The translations under genes and the position numbers were made by a program. Below are positions 55,139 through 64,000 of a stretch of DNA of 64,000 nt, in pieces; position 1 is the stretch's first letter; each line of letters starts with the position of its first letter. The notes beneath the pieces are model-generated. The model made no database searches, had not been told where the DNA came from, and saw only the letters and a list, made by a program, of their open reading frames with translations. The stretch spans positions 1 through 64,000 of the forward strand of contig NZ_CAJXYQ010000008.1 of the NCBI RefSeq assembly GCF_913063105.1, written 5' to 3'. This DNA is from an uncultured Draconibacterium sp. (GTDB lineage: Bacteria > Bacteroidota > Bacteroidia > Bacteroidales > Prolixibacteraceae).

Positions 55139-56443
55139 ATGAAATTGAAAGCAGTATTTTTTATCGGAGTTTTCATTTTAATCAACAGTGTTGTTTTTGC
55201 CCAGTTAAAAAACAAACCCCACCTTGAAGAGGATTTTATGGACATGGGCTTCGGTATTTTTATTCACTGGAGCATGGACTCGCAATACGGTAGCGTAATC
55301 AGTCATTCCATGGTGGGAGCTTCTGAAGAGTACCTGAATAAGTACATGAATGATTTGCCTAAAACTTTTTATCCTGAAAAATTTAATCCTGATGAGTGGG
55401 CCCGCTTGTTTAAGTTGGCCGGAGCCGAATATGTGGTTTTTACTACCAAACATCACAATGGCTTTTGTATGTGGAATACCAAAACTACTGACTTTAATAT
55501 AATGAATACCCCGTATGGAAAGGATATTACCGGGATGTTGTTTGAATCGTTACGAAAATATGGATTGAAGGTGGGGGTTTATTTTTCGCCTGAGGATTTT
55601 AGCTTTTTACATAAGCAAGGCAAAGTAATTTCACGAAAAGGAGAAGGAACACAGGTTACCGATAATCCGGAATTATTGGAGTACGATAAAAAACAGATTG
55701 ACGAGTTGTTCAACAATTATGGTCCGATTGATATGGTGTTTTTTGATGCGTTTAGTACAAAACCTCTTGTGCAGTGGGTGCATGAGAAATACCCTGATAT
55801 AATTGTAACCAGAGGTGAAATGCAAACCCCCGAACAGAAAATACCAAATGGCCCAATGCCCGGCCCCTGGGAAACTTGCATGACCATGGGTACGCAGTGG
55901 CAGTATAAACCCACTAACGAAGTCTACAAAAGTGGTACAGATGTAATTAACAAACTAATTGAAATTCGGGCAAAGGGGGGGAATTTTTTACTGAATATTG
56001 GCCCAAAACCCAATGGTGAAATTCCAATAGAGCAAGACGAACGTTTGCGCGAAGTGGGACTCTGGATGTTTGTTAACAATGAGGCAATAAAAGGAATACG
56101 CCCAATGAAGGGTATGATAAAAGATGGTGATATTTGGTTTACCCAAAACGAAGAGGAACAGGCGGTATATGTAATTATTACAGGTGAAAAGGATTGGTTT
56201 AAAGGTTTTAGAAGAAATTTTTTATTGAAAAACCTAAAGGCTACCCCGCAAACACAAGCATCGGTGTTGGGGCAAAACGATTTGGTGGTGGAATACTGGC
56301 CCGAGAACAATCCGAAAACAAAATTTGAGCAACACAATGATGTTTTAGAGATTTCGGTTAGCCGCGCCCATCGTTTATATAACGATAAAATTTGGCCCAA
56401 CCCGGTAGTTGTTAAATTTATGAATGTAGATGTGATTAAATAA
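55139..56443 (+). CDS. GH29 alpha-L-fucosidase-like enzyme
   Basis: 434 residues from ATG 55139; a TTG at 55130 is in frame but weaker. Signal peptide ending SVVFAQ. GH29 blocks: MGFGIFIHWSMDSQYGSV, KLAGAEYVVFTTKHHNGFCMW, KVGVYFSPEDF, IDMVFFD203AFS with the probable nucleophile Asp, and AKGGNFLLNIGPKPNGEIP. Removes alpha-L-fucose from glycans in the periplasm. Lacks the long C-terminal domain of some family members. Completes the GH115-like, GH92-like and GH29 set of the HTCS 2 locus. Confidence 0.88.
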   Translation: MKLKAVFFIGVFILINSVVFAQLKNKPHLEEDFMDMGFGIFIHWSMDSQYGSVISHSMVGASEEYLNKYMNDLPKTFYPEKFNPDEWARLFKLAGAEYVVFTTKHHNGFCMWNTKTTDFNIMNTPYGKDITGMLFESLRKYGLKVGVYFSPEDFSFLHKQGKVISRKGEGTQVTDNPELLEYDKKQIDELFNNYGPIDMVFFDAFSTKPLVQWVHEKYPDIIVTRGEMQTPEQKIPNGPMPGPWETCMTMGTQWQYKPTNEVYKSGTDVINKLIEIRAKGGNFLLNIGPKPNGEIPIEQDERLREVGLWMFVNNEAIKGIRPMKGMIKDGDIWFTQNEEEQAVYVIITGEKDWFKGFRRNFLLKNLKATPQTQASVLGQNDLVVEYWPENNPKTKFEQHNDVLEISVSRAHRLYNDKIWPNPVVVKFMNVDVIK

Positions 56444-56752
56444 GAAAACAAGGCCGTTTTTGCATGTAAGGACTGTTCATAGTTAAATTTAACAGCCTCT
56501 TTTCTATTGTTATCTCCTTTCATTAAGCAAAACCAGCAATTTAAACTTAACATTTGGGTTTAATAAGAAAATGTTTTTAAAAGGTTGTTTCAGAGTAGGT
56601 TATTGTTGATTGGTAAGTTCTGGCAAGCATGTTTTGTAGTTCAGTTCTAACCAACTTCAAGAAAAAACAAAATAATTCTTAAAAAAATTAAAAATTTGTG
56701 TCCCCTTTTTAATTTATTCTCCTCTTATTAACGAATAAGCGAAGAAAAAAGA
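56444..56752. other. 309-base intergenic region between GH29 and FecR
   Basis: AT-rich, with no ORF that I would support and no ECF sigma gene, although fecR genes usually follow one. I found no clear TAnnTTTG promoter box and no strong hairpin. The T-rich run near 56706-56720 and the purine run before the fecR ATG (56753) are the only visible features. Confidence 0.5.
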
Positions 56753-57943
56753 ATGGAATTATACAATCGACTCATAGAAAATCCTTTGTTTTTTAAGTGG
56801 ATTTATCACCCCACTCAAGAGATTGAATCCTATTGGAAACAATATCTGGAGGCCAACTCAAAAGAAGCACAGGCAATTCTTGATTTTAAGGCCCAGTTTG
56901 AAAAACACCTCCAATATAAAAACGAAACACTTTCCGAACTCGAGAAAAAAGCACTGGCGAAAAAAATAATTAAACAACTGGAAGAAGCTGACAGACAGCG
57001 TAATCGTTTTGCGTTTATGCGTGTGGCATTGCGATATGCCGCAGTAGCCGTTATCTTCCTTTCTATTGGAGGTGGTGCAGTATATTATTACATGCATGAA
57101 GACAATATTCAATACGCCATGGAAAGTTTTACTGTAACGCAAAACATCCAGGAACCGGTACTTATTCTCGACAACGAAGAGCAGATTCCCCTGAATAATG
57201 AGGAGTCGGAATTGGAATATTCAGTTGATGGAGCCATTCGTATAAACCAGAAGGAGCTCGTAGGTAATAACATTGATGCTACGGCTCCCAAAATGAACAC
57301 CTTGGTTATTCCATACGGCAACCGTTCAACCATTAATTTGTCTGATGGCACCAAAGTATGGCTTAATGCAGGTAGTCGCCTTATTTATCCATCAAAATTT
57401 GTAGACAAAACCCGCGAAGTTTACCTCGTTGGAGAAGCCTTTTTTGATGTGGAAAAAAATGCCGACCAGCCATTTGTTGTAAAAACCTCAACATTGTCGG
57501 TAAAAGTCTTGGGAACTAAATTTAATGTTTCAGCCTACCCCGAAGATAACACTATACAAACAGTATTAACCGAAGGAAGCGTTGAAATAATTGAATCAAG
57601 AACAGGTTTATTTAATACAGGTGTGGTTTTAAAACCCGGGCAGTTGGCTTTGTGGAGCAAAAGCACTGAAAGTACAAAAGTATACACTGTTGATACCGAC
57701 TACTACACACTCTGGACTGAAGGTATTTTCAGTTTTTCAAATACCGATTTAAATCGAATTATTAAAAAACTGGAACGATATTACAACATTCGTTTTGATT
57801 ATGTAGACCCATTGGATGGAACCATAAAAATTTCGGGTAAGCTGGATGTGGCAACCAATCAGGACGAGGTGTTTGAATACCTGGAGGTATTAACAGGTTT
57901 AGATTTTATAAAAATAAACGAATGGAAGTATTTAGTTAAATAA
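56753..57943 (+). CDS. FecR-family anti-sigma factor
   Basis: 396 residues. Cytoplasmic N-terminus (about 1-88), transmembrane helix about 90-110 (ALRYAAVAVIFLSIGGGAVYYY), periplasmic FecR domain with IPYGNRSTINLSDGTKVWLNAGSRL, VYLVGEAFFDV and VKVLGTKFNVSAY, then a C-terminal DUF4974/STN-interacting part (NTDLNRIIKKLERYYNIRFDY). It receives a signal from the STN domain of the SusC protein encoded 87 bases downstream and should regulate an ECF sigma factor. No sigma gene precedes it in this window. The factor at 40790 or one elsewhere would have to serve. Confidence 0.92.
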   Translation: MELYNRLIENPLFFKWIYHPTQEIESYWKQYLEANSKEAQAILDFKAQFEKHLQYKNETLSELEKKALAKKIIKQLEEADRQRNRFAFMRVALRYAAVAVIFLSIGGGAVYYYMHEDNIQYAMESFTVTQNIQEPVLILDNEEQIPLNNEESELEYSVDGAIRINQKELVGNNIDATAPKMNTLVIPYGNRSTINLSDGTKVWLNAGSRLIYPSKFVDKTREVYLVGEAFFDVEKNADQPFVVKTSTLSVKVLGTKFNVSAYPEDNTIQTVLTEGSVEIIESRTGLFNTGVVLKPGQLALWSKSTESTKVYTVDTDYYTLWTEGIFSFSNTDLNRIIKKLERYYNIRFDYVDPLDGTIKISGKLDVATNQDEVFEYLEVLTGLDFIKINEWKYLVK

Positions 57944-57948
57944 AAGAG

Positions 57949-57980
57949 AAACCGGAAAATGGTGGCACATTTCCCGGTTT
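57949..57980 (+). terminator. Hairpin between fecR and susC 3
   Basis: AAACCGGAAAATG (57949-57961) pairs with CATTTCCCGGTTT (57968-57980), 13 positions with one mismatch and a 6-base loop, ending in TTTT. It starts 5 bases after the fecR stop. It would reduce read-through from fecR into susC 3, so susC 3 probably has its own promoter in the remaining 49 bases. Confidence 0.5.
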
Positions 57981-58029
57981 TAAATACCATTTAAATAACA
58001 GTATTTACAATCTAAAGTTGAACAAATTT

Positions 58030-61000
58030 ATGAAAAAAAATTGGTTGAGCGATTCCCTCGATCCGGGATCGCTACAAAAAATGAGTAAAGTTATGCGAAT
58101 CGTTTTTATCCTGATTTTTGGTTTTTCAATGGCAGTGAGTGCAGAGAGTTATGCACAAAAAACACGGATGGATATTGATATGAAAAATTCAACTATCCTC
58201 GAAGTTATTGAATATGTGGAAAGTAACAGTAAGTTTATTTTTCTGTACAAAAATGAGGATTTGGACGTAACCAAACGTGTAAACCTAAAATTGAGCGATG
58301 CAAGCATCGACGAGATTCTGGATGTTATTTTTGAAGCAAAAGACATTCAGTACGAGATTTACGATCGTCAGATTGTAGTGAAAAAAGCTGAACAAACAGC
58401 ATTAGCAGTTGATCAGGGTAAACGAGAAATAGCAGGTGTTGTAACCGATGTTGATGGTGAGCCCATACCGGGTGTAACTGTTATGGTTCCACAAACTTCT
58501 GTTGGAACGGTTACCGATATTGATGGTAAGTTTAACCTGGCAGTTCCGGAAAATGCAGAAAGCCTGCATGTTTCATTCGTTGGGATGAAAACACAGGAAG
58601 TTGCCCTGGCCGGAAAAACAACCTTTACCATTGTTATGGAAAGCGAAATTGCCGGCATCGACGAGGTTGTTGTTGTTGGATATGGTGTGCAGAAAAAAGT
58701 AAACCTAACAGCTTCTGTATCACAGGTAGATTCAGAGATTATTGAAAACCGTCCTGTTTCCAATACATCTCAGGCTTTACAAGGTGCAGTACCTAACCTG
58801 CAAATATCGAATACCAGTTTTGGTGGTGAGCCGGGAGCTGACATGGATATCAATATCCGTGGTTTTATGACAAGCGGCGGAACAGGTAGTATTGGAGGTG
58901 CCAGCCCGCTTATTTTGGTCGACGGTGTGGAGATGTCAATGAATAATATTGATCCTGAAGATATTGAAACAGTTTCGGTTTTAAAAGATGCTGCAGCTGC
59001 GTCGATTTATGGTTCGCGGGCTGCCGGTGGTGCCATTCTTATTACCACGAAAAGTGGTAAAAGCATGCGCGGAGGAATGAAAATTGCTTATTCAAACAAC
59101 TTTTCATGGGCACAACCAACAATTTTGCCCGAATCGGTTGATGCTTACACTTTTGCATTGGTAATGAATGAGGCCCGAGCCAATATCAACAGTAATCCCT
59201 GGTATACCGAAGAGGAACTTCAATGGATACAAATGAATATAGAGGAACCGGGAAGTGCACCTTCGTTGGTTGCCAAATCTAATGGCCTTTCCTGGGATCA
59301 GTCGTCAGCAGGTCTGGGTGCAACCGGAGCAACCGACTGGAAAGATTTTCTTTATAAGGACTGGGCTGCGCGTCAGAAACACAATGTAAATTTTAAAGGC
59401 GGAGACAAGGAGTTGAACTACTATATCTCAGCTGGTTTCTATGATGAAGGCGGTTTGCTTGAGGTTGGCGATGAATCCTATCAACGCTACAACCTGGATG
59501 CCAAAATTGCATCAAAACCTTACGATTGGTTAAGCTTTGAATTGTTAACCAAATTTGTAAAAAGCGAAGATGAATTCCCGATTAGCTACGCGCAAGGTAC
59601 TTATGCCCGGCAAAGAGGCCAGGTTTTAGACTTAATGACTAAAATTAAGCCTACATTACCAACTGTTGATCCTTTTGGAGAACCGCTTGTTCAGGCTTAT
59701 TATCCACTATGGAAAAATCAGCGTACCGAGAACGAGAATAACCAGATAGTGTTACTTCCCCGTGTGGTTATTGAGCCCATAAAAGGCTGGTTGGTAAACC
59801 TGGAATATAATTATAAAAGGAACAACAACAGAAGGATGAACACAGCCATTCAAACGGAGTATTATTTGCCAAATGGTACCATTACAACTACTCCATCGCA
59901 GGCCGCTACCGAAGTTGCTCCAACCTTATTTACCAACGAATATTTCTCGCCAAACTTGTATACCAGTTATACCAAATCAATTAAAGACCATAACTTTAAA
60001 ATATTAGCCGGATACCAGAGCGAGTTGTATGAATCGTATAATTTAAGTGCCGAAGCAAGAACTTTGCTTTCCGACAATATTCCTTCCATCTCAACTTCAG
60101 TTGGAGAACAAACAGTTGATGATGCAATAGCACATTGGGCTACGCAAAGTTATTTTGGAAGATTAAACTACGATTACAAAGGGAAATACCTTCTTGAAGT
60201 AAGCTTCCGCAGAGATGGTTCATCGCGATTTGAAGACGGTTCGCGTTGGGCAGGATTCCCTTCTGTATCGGCAGGGTATAATGTGGCGAAAGAAGATTTC
60301 TGGCCATTGAAAGAATGGGTAAGTACATTTAAGCTTCGTGGTTCGTTTGGTACCTTGGGTAACCAAAATGTTTCAAACTACTTATACGTACCAACAATGA
60401 GTGTTGGGCAAGGTTCTTATTTGTTTAATGGCGAATGGAATTACGTTGCCAATGCACCTGATTTAACCAGTGTAAACTTAACCTGGGAAACCGTGGAAAC
60501 TACCGACTTTGGGTTCGATGTTTCAGCACTTAAAGATAGGTTAGTGGTTAATTTCGACTGGTACCGTACCGATATTAACGACATGGCTGCACAGGGAGAA
60601 GCTCTGCCTGCTGTTTTGGGTACTTCAGCACCGTTAACAAACATTGGTATTACCCGTATTCAGGGATGGGAAACTGAAATCTCATGGAAACATAAAGTAA
60701 GAGACTTTAACTACAATGTTCGTTTCGTTCTTTCAGATTACAAACGTACTATTGAAGAATATCCAAATCCAACACTTTTATTGTCTGATTATTATTCAGG
60801 AAAAGATTTAGGCGAAATTTGGGGCCTTGAGTGGGACGGATGGTTCCAGTCAACGGAAGAAGTGGCAAATTACGAAATTGACCAATCATACATCCGTGGT
60901 GGAACATGGAATCCTGGTGATACCAAATATGTTGACCAAAACGGAGATATGGTTATTGACAGAGGTACCAATACCCTTGGTGATTCAGGAGACTTTGTTG

Positions 61001-61539
61001 TTATAGGAAACCAGACCCCACGATTTCAGTACGGTTTAAATATCGGCTGCGATTGGAAAGGCATCGATTTCAGTATGTTTATTCAGGGCGTTGGAAAAAG
61101 AGACGTGTTAATGTCGAACCACCAACGTTTCCGCGGACCGGCGCAGGGACCTTTCCATGCCATGGTTTTTGAAGAACATTTAGATTACTGGAGAGATGAA
61201 ACAAGTGCTTTAGGTGCTAATACCGATGCGTACTTCCCCAGGCCATATGCACAAAATCCGGGTAATAATAACAGAAACTACCGCTTTGCAGTTGATCGTT
61301 ATGTGCAAAATGGTGCATACATGAGATTAAAGAATGTACAGATAGGATATACGCTTCCGAAAAACATAAGTCAAAAAGTAATGTTGGATCGTGTAAGAGT
61401 TTATGTATCAGGTGAAAACCTTTGGACAAAAACAAAAATGATGATGTACGATCCGGAAACAGCCGTTGGTAACTTTGGTAGTGCGTACTCTTACCCACTG
61501 TCGAAGGTAATTTCAACCGGGGTAAATATTTCATTCTAA
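58030..61539 (+). CDS. SusC-like TonB-dependent transporter 3 with STN signalling domain
   Basis: 1169 residues from ATG 58030 (a TTG at 58018 is in frame). Signal region ends MAVSAESYAQK. STN (secretin/TonB N-terminal) domain about 47-117 (MKNSTILEVIEYVESNSKF to YEIYDRQIVVKK), CarboxypepD_reg-like domain about 128-205, IDEVVVVGYGVQKK at about 210, plug LKDAAAASIYGSRAAGGAILITTK and barrel ending VISTGVNISF. The STN domain is the one that talks to FecR-type anti-sigma factors, and the fecR gene is directly upstream. It is a trans-envelope signalling transporter, unlike SusC 1 and 2, which lack STN. Confidence 0.95.
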   Translation: MKKNWLSDSLDPGSLQKMSKVMRIVFILIFGFSMAVSAESYAQKTRMDIDMKNSTILEVIEYVESNSKFIFLYKNEDLDVTKRVNLKLSDASIDEILDVIFEAKDIQYEIYDRQIVVKKAEQTALAVDQGKREIAGVVTDVDGEPIPGVTVMVPQTSVGTVTDIDGKFNLAVPENAESLHVSFVGMKTQEVALAGKTTFTIVMESEIAGIDEVVVVGYGVQKKVNLTASVSQVDSEIIENRPVSNTSQALQGAVPNLQISNTSFGGEPGADMDINIRGFMTSGGTGSIGGASPLILVDGVEMSMNNIDPEDIETVSVLKDAAAASIYGSRAAGGAILITTKSGKSMRGGMKIAYSNNFSWAQPTILPESVDAYTFALVMNEARANINSNPWYTEEELQWIQMNIEEPGSAPSLVAKSNGLSWDQSSAGLGATGATDWKDFLYKDWAARQKHNVNFKGGDKELNYYISAGFYDEGGLLEVGDESYQRYNLDAKIASKPYDWLSFELLTKFVKSEDEFPISYAQGTYARQRGQVLDLMTKIKPTLPTVDPFGEPLVQAYYPLWKNQRTENENNQIVLLPRVVIEPIKGWLVNLEYNYKRNNNRRMNTAIQTEYYLPNGTITTTPSQAATEVAPTLFTNEYFSPNLYTSYTKSIKDHNFKILAGYQSELYESYNLSAEARTLLSDNIPSISTSVGEQTVDDAIAHWATQSYFGRLNYDYKGKYLLEVSFRRDGSSRFEDGSRWAGFPSVSAGYNVAKEDFWPLKEWVSTFKLRGSFGTLGNQNVSNYLYVPTMSVGQGSYLFNGEWNYVANAPDLTSVNLTWETVETTDFGFDVSALKDRLVVNFDWYRTDINDMAAQGEALPAVLGTSAPLTNIGITRIQGWETEISWKHKVRDFNYNVRFVLSDYKRTIEEYPNPTLLLSDYYSGKDLGEIWGLEWDGWFQSTEEVANYEIDQSYIRGGTWNPGDTKYVDQNGDMVIDRGTNTLGDSGDFVVIGNQTPRFQYGLNIGCDWKGIDFSMFIQGVGKRDVLMSNHQRFRGPAQGPFHAMVFEEHLDYWRDETSALGANTDAYFPRPYAQNPGNNNRNYRFAVDRYVQNGAYMRLKNVQIGYTLPKNISQKVMLDRVRVYVSGENLWTKTKMMMYDPETAVGNFGSAYSYPLSKVISTGVNISF

Positions 61540-61561
61540 AACACGTATAAAATAGATTAAA

Positions 61562-63274
61562 ATGAAAAAGCTAATATATTTATTTATCGTAATCTTCTCT
61601 TTATCAATTGTTTCTTGCGATGAAGATTACCTGGAAAGGACTCCTTTGGATCAAATTTCGGAACCGGAATTCTGGAAAACAGCAAGCGACCTGAAATTAT
61701 ATTCAAACTGGTTCTACAACAAATTGCCGGGTTGGGCTGGCGTTGGTAATGGTTTTTCAGCCAACCCCGACAATGGAACAGATGTTTCGCTTTATACTAC
61801 TGTTCCCGATGGATTAAACGGAAACAACACCGTTCCAACTGCAGCGTCAGGAACCATTTGGAGCTGGGATGAAGTGCGCAGGGCAAACTACTTTTTGGCG
61901 AATGTATCAAAAGCAGAAGGTGATGAAGCAAGTATCAACCAGTATACCGGAGAAGGATATTTCTTTCGTGCTTACTTTTATTACGAGTTGTTAAACAGAT
62001 ACGGTGCTTTGCCAATTATCGACAAGTACATTGATAACACTGATACCGATTATTTATACGCTGCAAGAGGTCCGCGTAATGAAGTGGCTGATTTTATTTT
62101 GGCTGATCTTGATATGGCTATATCGCTGTTGAAAACAAAAGGCGATTTAAGTGGCGAACCAAGGGTAAGTAAAGAAGTTGCTCAGTTATTTAAAGCACGG
62201 GTTGCCCTGTTTGAAGGAACCTGGGAAAAATATCACGCAGGTACCGAATTTGGAGTTTCCGGTTCAGATGGATCAGCTTATTTGCAACAAGCTGCCGATG
62301 CTTCAAAAGCAGTAATCGATGGAGGTGCTTTTTCTTTGCATGCTGATTATGGATCAATTTTTAATCAAACAGATTTAAGTGGTAACAAGGAAGTAATGTT
62401 GTGGAGACAATACGATTATATTACCTATGGTCGTAGTTACGGAAACGATTCGCAATACTTTCCAAACAGAAGTGGATATACACGATTTGCAGTTCGCAGT
62501 TATTTGTGTAAAGACGGACTACCTGTTTCTGTTAGTCCATTATACAAAGGCGACGAAATGTTGGATTCGTTAGAAATAAACAGAGACCCAAGGTTAGCCG
62601 CTACCGTTATGGTTCCGGGTGATATTGAAATTATCAACTCAAATGGAGATACCGTATTTTTTAGCGTACCCGAGCTTTCTGGTAACGGCATGTGCCCAAC
62701 AGCTTACGAAACGCAAAAATACCGCATCTTAAATGTTGATGAAGAACTGAATAATGTATCTAAAGACCTCGCAAAAATAAGTTTCAGGTATGCAGAAGCA
62801 TTACTTATTTATGCCGAAGCAAAAGCTGAACTGGGCACTGTAAGTCAGGGAGACCTGGATGTGTCGATCAATAAACTTCGCGACCGTGTGGGGATGCCAC
62901 ATTTAACAATGGCCTCAATTACAGCTGACCCTGAGTGGCCCGATTATGGCTATACTTTAACTGATGTTTTATACGAAATTAGAAGAGAAAGATCGGTAGA
63001 ATTATTAGGTGAAGGTTTTAGAAGCGATGATTTAAGACGTTGGAGAGCGCATAATTTGTTTGTAGGAAAAAGACCCCGTGGAGCCTTTTACGAGGATATC
63101 TTAAAAAATGCAAACAACAAGCTTACGAGCGATGAAGAAGGCTATCTTGATCCATACCAGGGGGCGATTCCGACAGGCTACGGTTTTAACCCATCAAGAG
63201 ACTACCTGAGCGCTTTACCTTCTGATGAACTTGTTTTAAACGAGAACCTTACCCAAAATCCGGGTTGGGAATAA
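61562..63274 (+). CDS. SusD-like surface glycan-binding lipoprotein 3
   Basis: 570 residues. Lipoprotein signal ending SIVSC with acidic DEDYLER after the Cys. SusD blocks: GEGYFFRAYFYYELLNRYGALPII, RYAEALLIYAEAKAELG, IRRERSVELLGEGFRSDDLRRWRAHN and the NPGWE end. Pairs with SusC 3 (22 bases upstream). Followed by the post-susD element and terminator, then a sulfatase. Confidence 0.95.
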   Translation: MKKLIYLFIVIFSLSIVSCDEDYLERTPLDQISEPEFWKTASDLKLYSNWFYNKLPGWAGVGNGFSANPDNGTDVSLYTTVPDGLNGNNTVPTAASGTIWSWDEVRRANYFLANVSKAEGDEASINQYTGEGYFFRAYFYYELLNRYGALPIIDKYIDNTDTDYLYAARGPRNEVADFILADLDMAISLLKTKGDLSGEPRVSKEVAQLFKARVALFEGTWEKYHAGTEFGVSGSDGSAYLQQAADASKAVIDGGAFSLHADYGSIFNQTDLSGNKEVMLWRQYDYITYGRSYGNDSQYFPNRSGYTRFAVRSYLCKDGLPVSVSPLYKGDEMLDSLEINRDPRLAATVMVPGDIEIINSNGDTVFFSVPELSGNGMCPTAYETQKYRILNVDEELNNVSKDLAKISFRYAEALLIYAEAKAELGTVSQGDLDVSINKLRDRVGMPHLTMASITADPEWPDYGYTLTDVLYEIRRERSVELLGEGFRSDDLRRWRAHNLFVGKRPRGAFYEDILKNANNKLTSDEEGYLDPYQGAIPTGYGFNPSRDYLSALPSDELVLNENLTQNPGWE

Positions 63275-63289
63275 AATATAACCTTTCGC

Positions 63290-63306
63290 ATAGGTTTAGT
63301 TTAGTT
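63290..63306 (+). repeat. Post-susD element ATAGGTTTAGTTTAGTT (copy 3)
   Basis: Exactly the same 17 bases as 50626-50642. Begins 16 bases after the susD 3 stop and 33 bases before the terminator stem. A following AAGTTAAACT can pair with part of it, so an alternative RNA fold is possible. Confidence 0.5.
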
Positions 63307-63322
63307 TGTTAAGTTAAACTAG

Positions 63323-63347
63323 GGGGAGCTTGTCTCCCCTTTTTTTT
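63323..63347 (+). terminator. Intrinsic terminator after susD 3
   Basis: GGGGAG CTTGT CTCCCC followed by eight T residues: a textbook rho-independent terminator between susD 3 and the sulfatase gene at 63391. Confidence 0.85.
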
Positions 63348-63390
63348 CAGAAAAAAGACCGCAAATAAATCGGTTTAAATAAAAAATGGA

Positions 63391-64000
63391 ATGAATATAA
63401 CCTTTTTAAAAAGCAAAATTCTCCTGCTTTGTTGTATTATTTCTTTTCTGGGAGCTTGTAAAGTGGCCAATAAAGAAAATACAAAACAACCCAATATTTT
63501 ATTTCTGTTCACCGATGACCAGCGCTACGGTACCATTGGCGAAATGCAACACGACCCGGTGCAAACACCCAACATCGATCGCCTGGTAAAAAGTGGTGTT
63601 ACATTTACCAACTCTTATATCTTAGGCGCACCACACGGAGCAGTATGTTCGCCGAGCCGCGCTATGCTTATGACCGGTCGTCATTATTTTAACCTGCCCG
63701 CCAACGTTTATGCCCAGTGGACAGTTCCCGCTAGCGAACGCGGAAAATGCGATTTTATAACCTTTCCGGAGCATTTTAAAAACAATGGCTACCAAACTTT
63801 TGCCACCGGAAAACAACACAATGGTACGCCATGGCTTGAGCGTGGATTTGACCACTGTAAATCGGTGTACCTTGGTGGAATGACCAAACATTTCGGTACA
63901 CTGGTGAAAGATTTTGAACCAGCTTCAGGTTGGTCGGAACCTTACTCTGACAAAGAAAAATTTTCGAGCGAAGTTTTTGCCGACGCAGCCATCGATTTTA
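63391..64000 (+). CDS. Sulfatase (S1 family), N-terminal part cut by window edge
   Basis: About 203 residues visible, open to the right edge. Lipoprotein signal ending FLGACKV (Cys 23). Metal site FLFTDDQRYGTIG, formylglycine signature C86-S-P-S-R-A-M-L-M-T-G, then a lysine-containing block FATGKQHNG. Start ATG at 63391; the ATG at 63386 is followed at once by a stop. First enzyme after the susD 3 terminator, so the third SusCD locus also handles a sulfated glycan. Confidence 0.88.
   Translation, partial: MNITFLKSKILLLCCIISFLGACKVANKENTKQPNILFLFTDDQRYGTIGEMQHDPVQTPNIDRLVKSGVTFTNSYILGAPHGAVCSPSRAMLMTGRHYFNLPANVYAQWTVPASERGKCDFITFPEHFKNNGYQTFATGKQHNGTPWLERGFDHCKSVYLGGMTKHFGTLVKDFEPASGWSEPYSDKEKFSSEVFADAAIDF

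Overview
The window looks like a chromosomal segment from a marine or algae-associated member of the Bacteroidota, probably of the Marinilabiliales/Prolixibacteraceae type. This is inferred from gene content, not from a marker gene. It has three SusC/SusD pairs, two very large hybrid two-component regulators (HTCS), a FecR anti-sigma factor, many lipoprotein signal peptides, seven sulfatase genes or fragments, and Bacteroidota-type promoters (TTTG ... TAnnTTTG). I saw no rRNA, tRNA, CRISPR array or transposase.

Layout. (1) 1-5635: an alginate-use operon with the end of a KDPG aldolase, a PL7 and a PL6 alginate lyase, a cupin lipoprotein and an amidohydrolase. (2) 5742-33044: HTCS regulator 1, an array of 22-bp-spaced repeats, a 31-residue membrane peptide, SusC/SusD pair 1, then a long enzyme tail. 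The tail holds sulfatases, a GH50-like glycosidase, a SASA esterase, a second clan GH-A glycosidase, a sugar isomerase/epimerase-like protein, a BNR_4 protein that may be a polysaccharide lyase, a heparinase II/III-like lyase and a beta-helix protein. Two sulfatase genes are duplicates sharing a 743-bp identical core, and one sulfatase is a truncated remnant. (3) 33109-35828, minus strand: a Tat-exported flavoprotein, a ferric-reductase-like membrane protein and a 2x[4Fe-4S] ferredoxin. (4) 36090-39780, minus strand: CotH kinase-like lipoprotein, DUF2490 barrel, DUF4956 membrane protein and VTC-type polyphosphate polymerase-like protein. A Spy-like protein lies upstream. (5) 40734-56443: ECF sigma factor, HTCS regulator 2, SusC/SusD pair 2, and GH115-like, GH92-like and GH29 enzymes. 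(6) 56753-64000: FecR, SusC (with STN domain)/SusD pair 3 and the start of another sulfatase.

How it works together. Surface SusD lipoproteins and SusC porins would import oligosaccharides cut by lyases and glycosidases. Sulfatases and the SASA esterase would remove sulfate and acetyl groups. HTCS proteins would sense periplasmic sugar fragments and activate the adjacent susC promoter. Alginate genes together with enzymes expected to act on glucuronic acid, mannose and fucose suggest brown-algal or diatom polysaccharides. The substrates of the sulfatase-rich locus cannot be fixed from sequence alone.

The most unusual signals are: the phased operator-like array and the tiny membrane ORF in front of susC 1; a short element followed by a strong terminator after each of the three susD genes; the sulfatase duplication with an apparently gene-converted core; the CotH/DUF4956/VTC operon; and the flavoprotein/ferredoxin trio with a Pro/Gly-rich insertion.
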